Of a DNA stretch of 63,098 nucleotides, positions 18,217 to 27,166 are shown one piece after another (positions within the stretch are counted from its first letter, which is position 1; each line of letters opens with the position of its first letter). The DNA comes from Scytonema sp. UIC 10036 (lineage in GTDB: Bacteria; Cyanobacteriota; Cyanobacteriia; Cyanobacteriales; Nostocaceae). The stretch covers positions 1-63,098 of the forward strand of contig NZ_WJFC01000064.1 in NCBI RefSeq assembly GCF_009725235.1. The letters run 5' to 3'. Under the pieces are notes generated by a model that saw only the letters and a program-made list of their open reading frames with translations, was not told the DNA's origin and searched no databases. The position numbers were made by a program, and so were the translations under genes.

Positions 18217-18263
18217 AACCTGCGTAGGCAGGTTTCGTTTGTATAGTTGCGATTTCCAATCGC
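18217..18263. repeat. Paired-hairpin dispersed repeat (copy 2, inverted)
   Basis: AACCTGCGTAGGCAGGTT (18217-18234), then TTTGTATAG, then GCGATTTCCAATCGC (18249-18263). It is the inverted counterpart of 15678-15723, with both stems kept although the bases of the first stem differ. Confidence 0.75.
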
Positions 18264-18309
18264 GGGCGTGTTTTTTCCAAATTGCGATGCTCCCTACAAA
18301 CACTTCTTC

Positions 18310-18341
18310 CTTGTCTCCCTTGTCTCCCTTGTCTCCCTTGT
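18310..18341. repeat. Decamer tandem repeat CTTGTCTCCC
   Basis: Three perfect tandem copies plus a partial one, the same unit that is read as protein at 1-34. Confidence 0.8.
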
Positions 18342-18470
18342 TTGGATCTCAAATAGAATTGCTATATTACGCTCAAAGGATGAGGACTCTCTTGAAGTCT
18401 AGAGGAAATACTGGCGATTGGATAATTAACTGGCTACAATTGTTACACTGTTTGGGCAACGGTTAGCATC

Positions 18471-18590
18471 TCAATACTACTCGGTTAAGGGAAATAGTGC
18501 GAAACCCAACAAATGCTGGTAAATGTTGGGTTTCGTTCCTCAACCCAACCTACATAATTTCGTATTTTTATGGTTAACCGAGTAGTATTG
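18471..18590. mobile_element. Non-autonomous MITE with 17-bp inverted ends and 10-bp target duplication
   Basis: The ends are CAATACTACTCGGTTAA (18472-18488) and its perfect reverse complement (18574-18590). GGTTAGCATC occurs directly before (18461-18470) and directly after (18591-18600) the element, as expected for a target-site duplication. Inside lies a 12-bp hairpin CGAAACCCAACA/TGTTGGGTTTCG that is also found at 60600-60663. No transposase is encoded, so movement would have to be supplied in trans. It sits about 40 bp upstream of the CHAT-TPR start and may influence that promoter. Confidence 0.85.
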
Positions 18591-18640
18591 GGTTAGCATC
18601 CAGTCAGTTAACTCTCATCAGCCGCGATCGCTATTGTCCT

Positions 18641-21600
18641 ATGCAACTTTCTATTATTCCCATAACTCTGCTTCTGGCTTTAGGTTCTCCATCACAACAA
18701 CTTCTCGCACAAGCACCAACCCCAACCCCTGAAGAACAGATTGCGGAAGGGGTGAGACTGAATAATAATGCTGCATCTGTGGTTTACAAGGACTTGATTG
18801 GAATAGATGAATTACAAACAGCGTTCGCACAGTCTCAGCAGGCGTTAACCATTTTCAAAAAATACGGTGCTAAAGCTGGGGAAGCCAACAGCCTTGTTAA
18901 TATTGGATATGTGTATTTTCGTAAAGGTGAGTATGCCAAAGCACTGGAACATTTTCAGTCATCTTTAGATATATATAGAAAAATCCGCGATCGCGAAAAT
19001 GAATGGATACCCCTTTCCTATATGGGTGAGGTGTATGTTAATCTGGGTCAATATTCTAAAGCTTTGGAAGCGTATCAACCAGCTTTAGCGATTCTTCGAG
19101 AACTGAAAGCGGCTAACCCCAAAGCCTCTAGCTATTCTACTAGCGAAAAAATTATGCTGGCTGACGTGGGGGCGATTTATTTTCGTATGGGACAGTATCC
19201 AAAATCGTTAGATTTCTATCAACAAAGTTTGGCGATTTACAAAGCAGGCGATGATAAAATTGGTGCCATTCAAACTCTAAATAATATTGGTGTCGTTTAC
19301 GTTAATCTAGGTGATTATACCCAAGCATTAGACTCCTACGAACAAGCTTTAAAAAATCTCCAAGATTGCTGCTCAAATTATCTAGGTACAAAAGCAGCAA
19401 TTATCAATAATCTTTCCGGTACTTACTTTAGCTTGGGTCAATATCAAAAATCTTTAAAATTTGCCGAAGAATCGTCTACAATTTATAGTAAACTCAGCAG
19501 CACTAATTCTGAAGAAATCAATCAAAAAGATATTAAACTAATTTACGATTATCTCGGTCAAAACTCCCAACACTTGCAGCAAGTAACCAGCCGTGCTACC
19601 GTTGGCGAATCCTTTGGTAAAGACTCTTTTCAGTTTCAAGGTAGAGCCATTAACTTCAATAACATTGGGCAAATCTACTTAAATCTAAGTCAATATGACC
19701 AAGCTTTAAAACTCTACGAACAAGCTTTAAAACTCTACAAAGAAAATAATTTTAAACCAGGGATTGCTGCTAGTCTTAATAATATTGGGCGTGTTAACAC
19801 TCATCTAGGCAAGTATCCCCAAGCTATCGAGTTCAATAACCAAGCGTTAACTCTTTATAAAGAAATTGGCGATCGCACTGGGGAAGGTGTAACCTTAAGC
19901 AACTTAGGACAAATCCACCAAAAGCAAAATCAATACCTTAAAGCTGCGGAATTTTATCAGCAAGCTTTAGCCCTGCATCGCGAAGTGACTGATAAAGTCA
20001 GTGAAGCCACAACCCTGAAATTTTTAGGAGATAGTTTATCCGCACAAAAGCAACCACAGCTAGCTATTGCTTTTTACAAACAATCAGTCAACTTAACTGA
20101 GTCAATCCGGCAAAATTTGCGTGTCATGCCTACTGCCATTCAACAATCTTACACAGAAACAGTAGCAGAAAGATATCGCCGTCTTGCGGATTTATTACTC
20201 CAGCAAAACCGCCCAGCAGAAGCACAACAAGTTCTGGATTTACTCAAAATCCAAGAAATGAATGATTTTATAGGACATCGAGGAGGAATACCTCAGAAAA
20301 CAGCAGTGGCGAATACCAGACAAAGAGGCTCAACTCCTACAGCCGAAGGAACATCACAATCCCCCCAAAACTTACCCTTAAAACCTCAAGAACAAGATAT
20401 TACTCAAAAATACAACGCCATTCAAGACAAAGCGATCGCGCTGGGACAAGAACTGACAAATCTACGCAAAATCCCCAAATCCTCACGGACATCTGCTCAA
20501 GAAAAACGCATTGCGGAACTGGTAACACTCGAACAAACAATGACTGATGAGTTTAATAAATTTACCAAAAATCCTGCTGTGGTGGCGTTGGTGCAGCAAT
20601 TATCAGCTACCTCCGGACAAGAAAATCTGAGTTTGCGTCAACTCAACTCTATTCGAGATAACTTACGCCAGTTAAATAAAAAAGCAGTCTTGCTCTATCC
20701 CTTAGTTTTAGAAGACAGATTAGAGTTAGTTGTGGTGACGGCAGATGCACCTCCCATTCATCGTCCAGTTCCAGTCAAACAAGCGGAATTAGAGCGGGCG
20801 ATCGCTGAATTTCGGGAAACGCTTGTTGTTCCTTACAAAGATAGTAAAGTTCCAGGAAATCAATTATATAAATGGCTCATTCAACCAATAGAAAATGACC
20901 TAAAACAGGCTAATGCTCAAGCTATTATTTATGCTCCAGATGGCAAACTAAGGTATATACCTTTAGCAGCATTATACGATGGTAAAAATTGGTTGGTCGA
21001 GCGTTTTATTGTCAATAATATTACTGCTGCCAGTTTAACAAAATTAAACAACCAACCCCTAACATCTCTGCCAACATTAGCCGCAGCTTTTACCAAAGGT
21101 GAGTATCAAGTTGCAGTGGGTGAGAGGCAAGAAATCTTCAGCGGTTTGAAGTTTGCGAAAGTTGAGGTGGAAAACTTAGCTAAAACGATCGCCAGCACAA
21201 AAATACTATTAGATAAAGATTTCACTTCCCAAACTACCATTCCGCAAATGAATGATTACAAAATTGTACATTTGGCAACACATGGTATGCTAGTGAGTGG
21301 CAATCCAGAAGATTCATTTATTCTGTTTGGGGATGGAGAACGTGTCACCCTCAAAGATATAGAAAATTGGTCTTTGCCCAATGTGGATTTAGTCGTGTTG
21401 AGTGCTTGCCAAACTGGTTTAGGGAAAAAATTGGGTAACGGGCAAGAAATTCTCGGTTTGGGATACCAAATTCAACTCACAGGTGCTAAAGCGTCTATTG
21501 CTTCTCTGTGGACTGTTTCTGATGGCGGTACCCAAGCCCTCATGAATGAATTTTATACAACACTAAAATCAGGAAAATTAACGAAGGCTGAAGCTTTGCG

Positions 21601-21694
21601 GACAGCACAACTTAATTTAATAACGGCAGGTAATAATCAATTTAACCATCCCTACTATTGGGCAGCTTTTATTTTAATTGGTAATGGATTGTAA
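18641..21694 (+). CDS. Secreted TPR-CHAT caspase-like protein
   Basis: The protein has 1017 residues. It opens with a signal peptide (about 1-25, ending LLAQA). It then has about eight to ten tetratricopeptide repeats to roughly residue 470 (for example NIGYVYFRKGEYAKALEHFQ), a coiled linker, and a C-terminal CHAT domain. The CHAT caspase-like dyad is visible: His881 in HLATHGML and Cys923 in LSACQTGLG, followed by GLGYQIQLTGAKASIASLW. It is probably an exported or membrane-facing cysteine protease scaffolded on TPRs. LanM begins 16 bp after its stop (or overlaps it, depending on the LanM start), so the two are probably co-expressed. Such proteins are common in cyanobacteria; a role in this peptide pathway is inference. 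Confidence 0.9.
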   Translation: MQLSIIPITLLLALGSPSQQLLAQAPTPTPEEQIAEGVRLNNNAASVVYKDLIGIDELQTAFAQSQQALTIFKKYGAKAGEANSLVNIGYVYFRKGEYAKALEHFQSSLDIYRKIRDRENEWIPLSYMGEVYVNLGQYSKALEAYQPALAILRELKAANPKASSYSTSEKIMLADVGAIYFRMGQYPKSLDFYQQSLAIYKAGDDKIGAIQTLNNIGVVYVNLGDYTQALDSYEQALKNLQDCCSNYLGTKAAIINNLSGTYFSLGQYQKSLKFAEESSTIYSKLSSTNSEEINQKDIKLIYDYLGQNSQHLQQVTSRATVGESFGKDSFQFQGRAINFNNIGQIYLNLSQYDQALKLYEQALKLYKENNFKPGIAASLNNIGRVNTHLGKYPQAIEFNNQALTLYKEIGDRTGEGVTLSNLGQIHQKQNQYLKAAEFYQQALALHREVTDKVSEATTLKFLGDSLSAQKQPQLAIAFYKQSVNLTESIRQNLRVMPTAIQQSYTETVAERYRRLADLLLQQNRPAEAQQVLDLLKIQEMNDFIGHRGGIPQKTAVANTRQRGSTPTAEGTSQSPQNLPLKPQEQDITQKYNAIQDKAIALGQELTNLRKIPKSSRTSAQEKRIAELVTLEQTMTDEFNKFTKNPAVVALVQQLSATSGQENLSLRQLNSIRDNLRQLNKKAVLLYPLVLEDRLELVVVTADAPPIHRPVPVKQAELERAIAEFRETLVVPYKDSKVPGNQLYKWLIQPIENDLKQANAQAIIYAPDGKLRYIPLAALYDGKNWLVERFIVNNITAASLTKLNNQPLTSLPTLAAAFTKGEYQVAVGERQEIFSGLKFAKVEVENLAKTIASTKILLDKDFTSQTTIPQMNDYKIVHLATHGMLVSGNPEDSFILFGDGERVTLKDIENWSLPNVDLVVLSACQTGLGKKLGNGQEILGLGYQIQLTGAKASIASLWTVSDGGTQALMNEFYTTLKSGKLTKAEALRTAQLNLITAGNNQFNHPYYWAAFILIGNGL

Positions 21695-21710
21695 TAGTGA
21701 GACAGCAAGC

Positions 21711-24700
21711 ATGACACCAACTTTAGCAGAAATAACCCAAATAGTAGCTGAGGCAAGTTATTTAAGCGAACGCCTCACTAAGAGCTTGTTTGCGGTAGAT
21801 ACAACCCAAATTGATGACAAACAAGTCAGTGAGAGATTAGAACGGTGGTGTCAGGCGATCGCTCAAGGAAATTGGGAAAAATTTCAGCAGCGATTGCAGT
21901 GGGATGGATGGGATATTGAGTCAGTACGTCCTTTCCTGGGAAAAGTACAACTTGTCAATCATTCTGTCTTACCTAGTTGGGGAGAAACTCTCAAAGAAAT
22001 TATTCAAACTACTGCAAAATTCCCTTTTCAGAATGCAACTCAATATCGCACTCAAATCCAAAGTATCAAAAAATTTCCCATCCCTATAAATCCTGAAAAT
22101 CCGTTGCCGTTTGAGGATGTATTATTACCAGTTCTTTTAGTAGCTTCGCAAAAATTACTCATTCATCTCAGATGTTTCCCCTTAGAACTGCTTTCTGAAG
22201 AAACCTACCTCGAACTAGAATGCAGCCTACTACATAGACTCATAAATTGCTGTGAAAAAACCCTGGAATTAGAATTTTCCCGTTATCGCCCTTCTGGCTA
22301 CAGCTTGCTAAGTTCTCTAGTAGGAGAGATTTCAGGAACGCATGGCAAAGTTCATTACCATGCCTTTGTGCAAAAACTTCTGTCCGATGGTTTACTGAGG
22401 TTTTTCCAAAAATATCCTGTATTGGGTAGGTTTATAGCAACAGTTGTTGATTTTTGGGTGGAAGCAACAGCAGACTTTTTGCAACGTCTCAAAACTGATT
22501 TATCTACAATTGAGCAAGTTTTTCCTCATCCAGAAATTCCCCAGACTTCGATAGGAAAAGTTACAGAAATTAAACCATCTCTATCTGACTTTCATAATCG
22601 AGGTCGTTCTGTTATTGCCCTCACTTTTGAATCGGGTTTAAAACTGATTTACAAACCCAAAAATCTCGGTTTAGAAGTCGCCTACGGTCAGATTTTAGAA
22701 TGGTGCAATCAGCATGGCATTCCTTTAGCCTTCAAAGTTGTGCGGGTTCTGAATCGTGAAACCTACGGCTGGGTTGAGTTTATAGAACAGCAGCCGTGTG
22801 TTGATGAAGCCGCAGCGCAGCGATTCTATCAACGAGCAGGTATGCTGCTATGCTTGTTGTACGTGTTAGGAGCAACTGATTGTCACCTAGAAAATTTAAT
22901 TGCTAGTGGCGAACATCTGGTATTAATTGATATGGAAACCCTGATGCAGCCTCAGGTGAACCCCATGTATGACTCTGGGGAAGTCTCAGAAGCAGCAACC
23001 TTGGCAAATCAACTCCTTTGGGATTCAGTTTTACGTACAGGATTGTTACCCCGTTGGGAATTTAGTCACGACAGACGCACTGCCTATGATATCAGCGGTT
23101 TGGGCAGTGTCGATCCGCTGCGAATAGCCAAGAGAGTGCGACAATGGAAGTGTGTGAATACGGATGATATGCACCTGGGTTATGAGATGGTAGCAAGACC
23201 ACTCCAGGGAAATGTAGCCTTTTTGAATGGAGTGGCGCTATCGCCTAATGACTACCTAGAGGACTTAATTTCAGGTTTTGAGCAAATGTATCGCTTCCTG
23301 ATAGCTCGTCAGGATGTACTCTTAAGTAGTGATAGCCCTTTGAAAGCCCTGCAAGCACAGTGGGTTAGGTTTGTTTTCCGCATTACTCATGTTTATGCTG
23401 TGATTTTGCAAAAAACGCTGTCACCTGAATTTCTTCGCAGTGGGGTTGACTGTAGTTTAGAACTCGATGCGATCGCTCAAGCATTTCTAGTCACTCAAGT
23501 TAAGCCCAAAGCTTGGCCGATTTTCTCAGCAGAATTAGCAGCATTGCAGCAGTTAGACGTTCCCTACTTTGGGGTTTTCTCTGATAGCTGTACCATCGAT
23601 GTTGGTTTAGAACAACCTATCGAACAATACTTTCAGCAATCTTGTTACAGTCAGGTAATTTCTCGATTCCAGCAGCTCGATGAGATGGATTTATCTCGAC
23701 AAATAGCAATCATCCAAGGAAGTTTTTATGCGAGAGTAGCGCGAACTCCCAGCACTGAAAAAAAAGCAGAATTAGACTCAGAATCTGATTTACAATCGAT
23801 CTCACCCTTAAGTGTCGAACAGTTACTGGAGGAAGCCGTTGCGATCGCAAGCGAAATTCAGGAACAATCCCTTCAGGGAGTATCGGGTAGCCTGAATTGG
23901 ATGGGCATAGGCTACGTACCAAATGCCGAACGCTTCCAACTCCAGCTTTTAGATGATAGTCTTTATCACGGTAATTGTGGCATTGCCCTGTTTTTATCAG
24001 CATTGTATCAAATCACAGGTAACACTCAATTCAAAGACTTAGCTTTCAGTGCTTTACACTCCATACGTCACTGTTTGCAAACATCCTCTCCTGACTTCAT
24101 GCAAACATTTGCCAAGCAAATAGGAATAGGAGGAGCGACAGGAATCGGTTCCATCATCTATTCTCTAGTCAGAACCAGCCAATTCCTGGAAACAGCAGCA
24201 CTGTTAGAAGATGCTCAACGAGTTGCCCATTTGATGACTCCCGCACTCATCGCTTGCGATCGACAATTAGATATAGTTGGGGGAGCATCTGGGGCAATTC
24301 TGGGGTTATTGGCACTTTATCACCAAACCAAGGAGCCCGCAGTTTTACAGCAAGCATTGGCTTGCGGTCAGCATTTGCTCCAACATCGAACCAGGGTTGA
24401 TAATTCCCCCAGAGCTTGGAAAACCGTCGCCAAAATACCACTTACAGGTTTTTCTCATGGAGCCGCTAGCATTGCCTATGCATTACTGCGACTGTATGCC
24501 CTAACCAATGATAAAGCCTACCTTGAAGCAGCCTGTGAAGGTATTGCCTACGAACGCAGTGTTTTCTCCCCCAGCGAAACTAACTGGCCCGATCTCCGTT
24601 TTGCCGAACAACAACAAAAGTTTATGGTGAGTTGGTGCCATGGGGCTTCTGGGATTGGTTTAGCTAGATTGGGCAGTTTATCGATTTTAGAGACAGATGA

Positions 24701-25031
24701 GATTTATCAAGAAATAGAAATGGCTTTGCAAGCTACCCAAAAGTACAGTTGGCAAGATGTAGACCATCTGTGCTGCGGTAACTTTGGCAGAATTGAGGTG
24801 CTGCTGGTAGCATCACAGAAACTATCACGTCCTTGCTTGCAAAGCCAAGCTCACAAACAAGCATCTTGGGTTGTCAACAGAGCAAAACAAGCGGGAGGCT
24901 ATAAATTGTTTGCTAACTTGCCTAACCACGTATTTAATCCTAGCTTTTTTCAAGGAATAGCGGGCATTGGCTACGAGCTGCTGCGGTTAGCCTACCCTGA
25001 AATATTGCCTTCAGTTCTTTTGTGGGATTGA
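21711..25031 (+). CDS. Class II lanthipeptide synthetase LanM
   Basis: The protein has 1106 residues. The N-terminal half is the DUF4135 dehydratase with kinase-like motifs: LIYKPKNLGLEV (about residue 312), GATDCHLENLIASGEHLVLI (about 389) and DMETL. It phosphorylates and eliminates Ser/Thr in the precursor core. The C-terminal half is a LanC cyclase: GNCGIALFLSALY, SWCHGASGIG (Cys976) and HLCCGNFGR (Cys1021, Cys1022). The three cysteines match the CCG zinc site of ProcM-type enzymes rather than the usual Cys-Cys-His. ATG 21711 is chosen because it avoids overlap with the CHAT gene; ATG 21684 is possible. The gene converges with the DxDD gene, their stops abutting at 25031/25032. Confidence 0.95.
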   Translation: MTPTLAEITQIVAEASYLSERLTKSLFAVDTTQIDDKQVSERLERWCQAIAQGNWEKFQQRLQWDGWDIESVRPFLGKVQLVNHSVLPSWGETLKEIIQTTAKFPFQNATQYRTQIQSIKKFPIPINPENPLPFEDVLLPVLLVASQKLLIHLRCFPLELLSEETYLELECSLLHRLINCCEKTLELEFSRYRPSGYSLLSSLVGEISGTHGKVHYHAFVQKLLSDGLLRFFQKYPVLGRFIATVVDFWVEATADFLQRLKTDLSTIEQVFPHPEIPQTSIGKVTEIKPSLSDFHNRGRSVIALTFESGLKLIYKPKNLGLEVAYGQILEWCNQHGIPLAFKVVRVLNRETYGWVEFIEQQPCVDEAAAQRFYQRAGMLLCLLYVLGATDCHLENLIASGEHLVLIDMETLMQPQVNPMYDSGEVSEAATLANQLLWDSVLRTGLLPRWEFSHDRRTAYDISGLGSVDPLRIAKRVRQWKCVNTDDMHLGYEMVARPLQGNVAFLNGVALSPNDYLEDLISGFEQMYRFLIARQDVLLSSDSPLKALQAQWVRFVFRITHVYAVILQKTLSPEFLRSGVDCSLELDAIAQAFLVTQVKPKAWPIFSAELAALQQLDVPYFGVFSDSCTIDVGLEQPIEQYFQQSCYSQVISRFQQLDEMDLSRQIAIIQGSFYARVARTPSTEKKAELDSESDLQSISPLSVEQLLEEAVAIASEIQEQSLQGVSGSLNWMGIGYVPNAERFQLQLLDDSLYHGNCGIALFLSALYQITGNTQFKDLAFSALHSIRHCLQTSSPDFMQTFAKQIGIGGATGIGSIIYSLVRTSQFLETAALLEDAQRVAHLMTPALIACDRQLDIVGGASGAILGLLALYHQTKEPAVLQQALACGQHLLQHRTRVDNSPRAWKTVAKIPLTGFSHGAASIAYALLRLYALTNDKAYLEAACEGIAYERSVFSPSETNWPDLRFAEQQQKFMVSWCHGASGIGLARLGSLSILETDEIYQEIEMALQATQKYSWQDVDHLCCGNFGRIEVLLVASQKLSRPCLQSQAHKQASWVVNRAKQAGGYKLFANLPNHVFNPSFFQGIAGIGYELLRLAYPEILPSVLLWD

Positions 25032-26003
25032 TTACAAATATCTCACTAATGCTTCTACACATACAGCCGTCGTCAAATCTTGCGACCCCCACCAAACTGA
25101 ATGGGGAATTGGTGGTTCCGGACCAGCCCAAATGGCTATCCTTGACCAAGAGCCATTATCTTGTTGACGACGCAGAAGATAATGAACAGCTTTACTGAGA
25201 ACTGTTTTGTTGCCATACCCAAAATTTAATAATGTACAAATTGCATAAGCCGTGTACAAATCATCTCCCCAAGAGCCATTTTCTTTTTGTGTAGAGACTA
25301 CTCGATTGATAATAGTGTCCCCAGCTATTTGCAAGCTATGAACACCATTAAAATAAGCTCTAGAAAGAGCATAGTACAGCGATAAATCATTAATATAATA
25401 CCAATAAGATTGTTTTTCTTGAGCCTCTAAAATTAGATGATTTAAATAATGACATACATTTTTGATTTCTTCACATTCACCTAAGTAAAGCAATACATTA
25501 GCATTGACAACGCTATCTATGTCATTCTTTGCTCGCTCATTTCTTATCCAAGTGTAGAATAAACCTAGGTCATTTCTATTTTTTAATATGAGTTTTAAAT
25601 TATGTTCAACTAAATTAGAATAACCGTATTTTTGGCAAATATAAGAAACACAAGATGTATCATCTAAATCTGGCTCGATTAAATTTTGATGAACTAAAGT
25701 CGTACTTTTAGAAGTCCAATATTTCCATAAACCCGGTTCTTGTCTTTCTTTTATCAAAAAATCTATGCCTCGCTGAATAATTGTATTCACCTTAGAATTG
25801 TCTGCAAAACCTAAAGAATACAACACGGCTGCTGTGACAAAGGGTGAGCTATCAAAACGGCATTCAGATTTCATATTTGGTGTTTCAGCAAAATAAGTTC
25901 TAAATTCTCCATCAGGCAGTTGATTTTCATAGAGAAAATGAATTCCTTTTGCTATAGCTAGGTCAGGTTCTAGCAATAACCACCTATCTAAAATTGTTTT
26001 CAT
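25032..26003 (-). CDS. Terpene cyclase/prenyltransferase-fold protein with DxDD motif
   Basis: The 323-residue protein is built of alpha-alpha hairpin repeats like squalene cyclases and prenyltransferases: QLPDGEF, QKENGSWGDDLYTAYA and QQDNGSWSR are QW-like repeats. EPDLDDTSCVS places a DxDD sequence at residues 112-115, the general-acid motif of class II terpene cyclases. It is much shorter than hopene or diterpene cyclases (over 500 residues) and has about one toroid domain, so full cyclase activity is uncertain. It lies 18 bp after the 356-residue gene and is third in the operon precursor - 356-aa gene - this gene. A tailoring role on the lanthipeptide is possible but unproven. Confidence 0.75.
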   Translation of the reverse strand: MKTILDRWLLLEPDLAIAKGIHFLYENQLPDGEFRTYFAETPNMKSECRFDSSPFVTAAVLYSLGFADNSKVNTIIQRGIDFLIKERQEPGLWKYWTSKSTTLVHQNLIEPDLDDTSCVSYICQKYGYSNLVEHNLKLILKNRNDLGLFYTWIRNERAKNDIDSVVNANVLLYLGECEEIKNVCHYLNHLILEAQEKQSYWYYINDLSLYYALSRAYFNGVHSLQIAGDTIINRVVSTQKENGSWGDDLYTAYAICTLLNFGYGNKTVLSKAVHYLLRRQQDNGSWSRIAIWAGPEPPIPHSVWWGSQDLTTAVCVEALVRYL

Positions 26004-26021
26004 GACTGGAATTTAAAAAAT

Positions 26022-27092
26022 TCACACTTGCGAATTAATATAAGTATCTGCATTCACCCAAGAATGAACAAAACCTAGATAAGCTTTAGCCTCTAAAGGA
26101 TAACCCGGTTGATAAACGATTTTTATATGGTTGACGACTCTGCCAAAAATGCTGGTGGCTCGCGAACTGAGGAAAATATCGCTCCAGCTGAGGTTTTGAG
26201 GCCAAAGTTCTGGCTGAGAAGCTTTTTGACTCCATCCCGGCCAAATGAGCAGAGCATTTTTTTTCTCTGGAGTACAGAGTCCCATATCAACCAAATGATT
26301 GAGAAATAATTGCCAACGAGGTTCTTGTTGAGGTTGCTTTTCTAAATAACATTCCCAGCCTACTTTTGGATAGATAATCTCACCTACATCCAGGTTTAGA
26401 ATTCTAATAGAATCTACAAATTCAGATACAGTAGAAACTAGAGATTGAAAGATATTCCTTTGCTCGCTTTGAGCACTCCAACCAATTTTCTCCAAATAAT
26501 CTGAAAAATGTTGGGGTGACAGCCCGCCTACTACGACTCTCATCCCATCCACTGAACGAGATAACATGAACCCAAGTTGTCTGATGGATGCCCCAGTAGG
26601 TAAAGAATCTATACAAAGTTGTAGATTTGAATTCAATTGTGCATTGAAGGACGGTAGGTTAAATATCTTTAAAACTGTTTCAATGAGTCGAGGAATATCA
26701 CTGTTATTTTCTTCATTTAGAGCTAAAAAAATAGATGGAATTGGCACTTCGGGAATTTGTCCAACTACATCAAATTCTAACCAAATATTATTCACTTGTT
26801 GATGTAAAAAAGATGTTGGCTCAATCCACTCTTGACAAAATGCTTGAATAGCTTGCCACACAGGATGCTGGAGAAATTTATCGGGCAGGTTGGCTGGTAA
26901 ACAGGGAAGTTTGACGCAGAAATCTACTTGCGATCGCTCACAGCCCAAACGACATTCAAACCCAGCTGTCATAGACAAGGGTGGTAAGATTTGAGCTAAG
27001 GCTTGTAACTGGGACAAAGCCTCAGGAGAAACTAAATCAGAGTGAAGGTGAGGCGCAACCACTTTCAGGCAATTTGCCATAGAAAAGTTCAT
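26022..27092 (-). CDS. Uncharacterised protein of the lanthipeptide operon
   Basis: I do not recognise the family of this 356-residue protein. It is soluble, with no signal peptide or membrane helix, and contains several cysteines (FECRLGCERSQVDFCVKLPC near residue 45). The region PSIFLALNEENNSDIPRLIE and GASIRQLGFMLSRSVDGMRV suggest a mixed alpha/beta fold. The start at 27092 is well supported by GGAGG five bases upstream of the ATG. It sits between the precursor gene (74 bp upstream) and the DxDD gene (18 bp downstream), so a role in peptide modification or immunity is likely from position only. Confidence 0.8.
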   Translation of the reverse strand: MNFSMANCLKVVAPHLHSDLVSPEALSQLQALAQILPPLSMTAGFECRLGCERSQVDFCVKLPCLPANLPDKFLQHPVWQAIQAFCQEWIEPTSFLHQQVNNIWLEFDVVGQIPEVPIPSIFLALNEENNSDIPRLIETVLKIFNLPSFNAQLNSNLQLCIDSLPTGASIRQLGFMLSRSVDGMRVVVGGLSPQHFSDYLEKIGWSAQSEQRNIFQSLVSTVSEFVDSIRILNLDVGEIIYPKVGWECYLEKQPQQEPRWQLFLNHLVDMGLCTPEKKNALLIWPGWSQKASQPELWPQNLSWSDIFLSSRATSIFGRVVNHIKIVYQPGYPLEAKAYLGFVHSWVNADTYINSQV

Positions 27093-27166
27093 CTAAACCT
27101 CCAGGAATTGATATTGAGCCAACACTACGCAATTTTATTTGCATGGATTAACGGTAAAATTTTTTC

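Larger units (their letters stand above)
17887..18640. other. Repeat-rich intergenic region
   Basis: This 754-bp gap lies between divergently transcribed genes. It holds a paired-hairpin repeat (18217-18263), a decamer repeat (18310-18341) and a MITE with target duplication (18471-18590). A forward reading frame at 18200-18466 is made of these repeats and is not called as a gene. Confidence 0.65.

Noticed and set aside
18200..18466. Forward open frame of 88 codons
   Set aside because: It is made of the paired-hairpin repeat and the decamer repeat; the translated SPLSPLSPL is repeat DNA, and no family or ribosome-binding site supports it.
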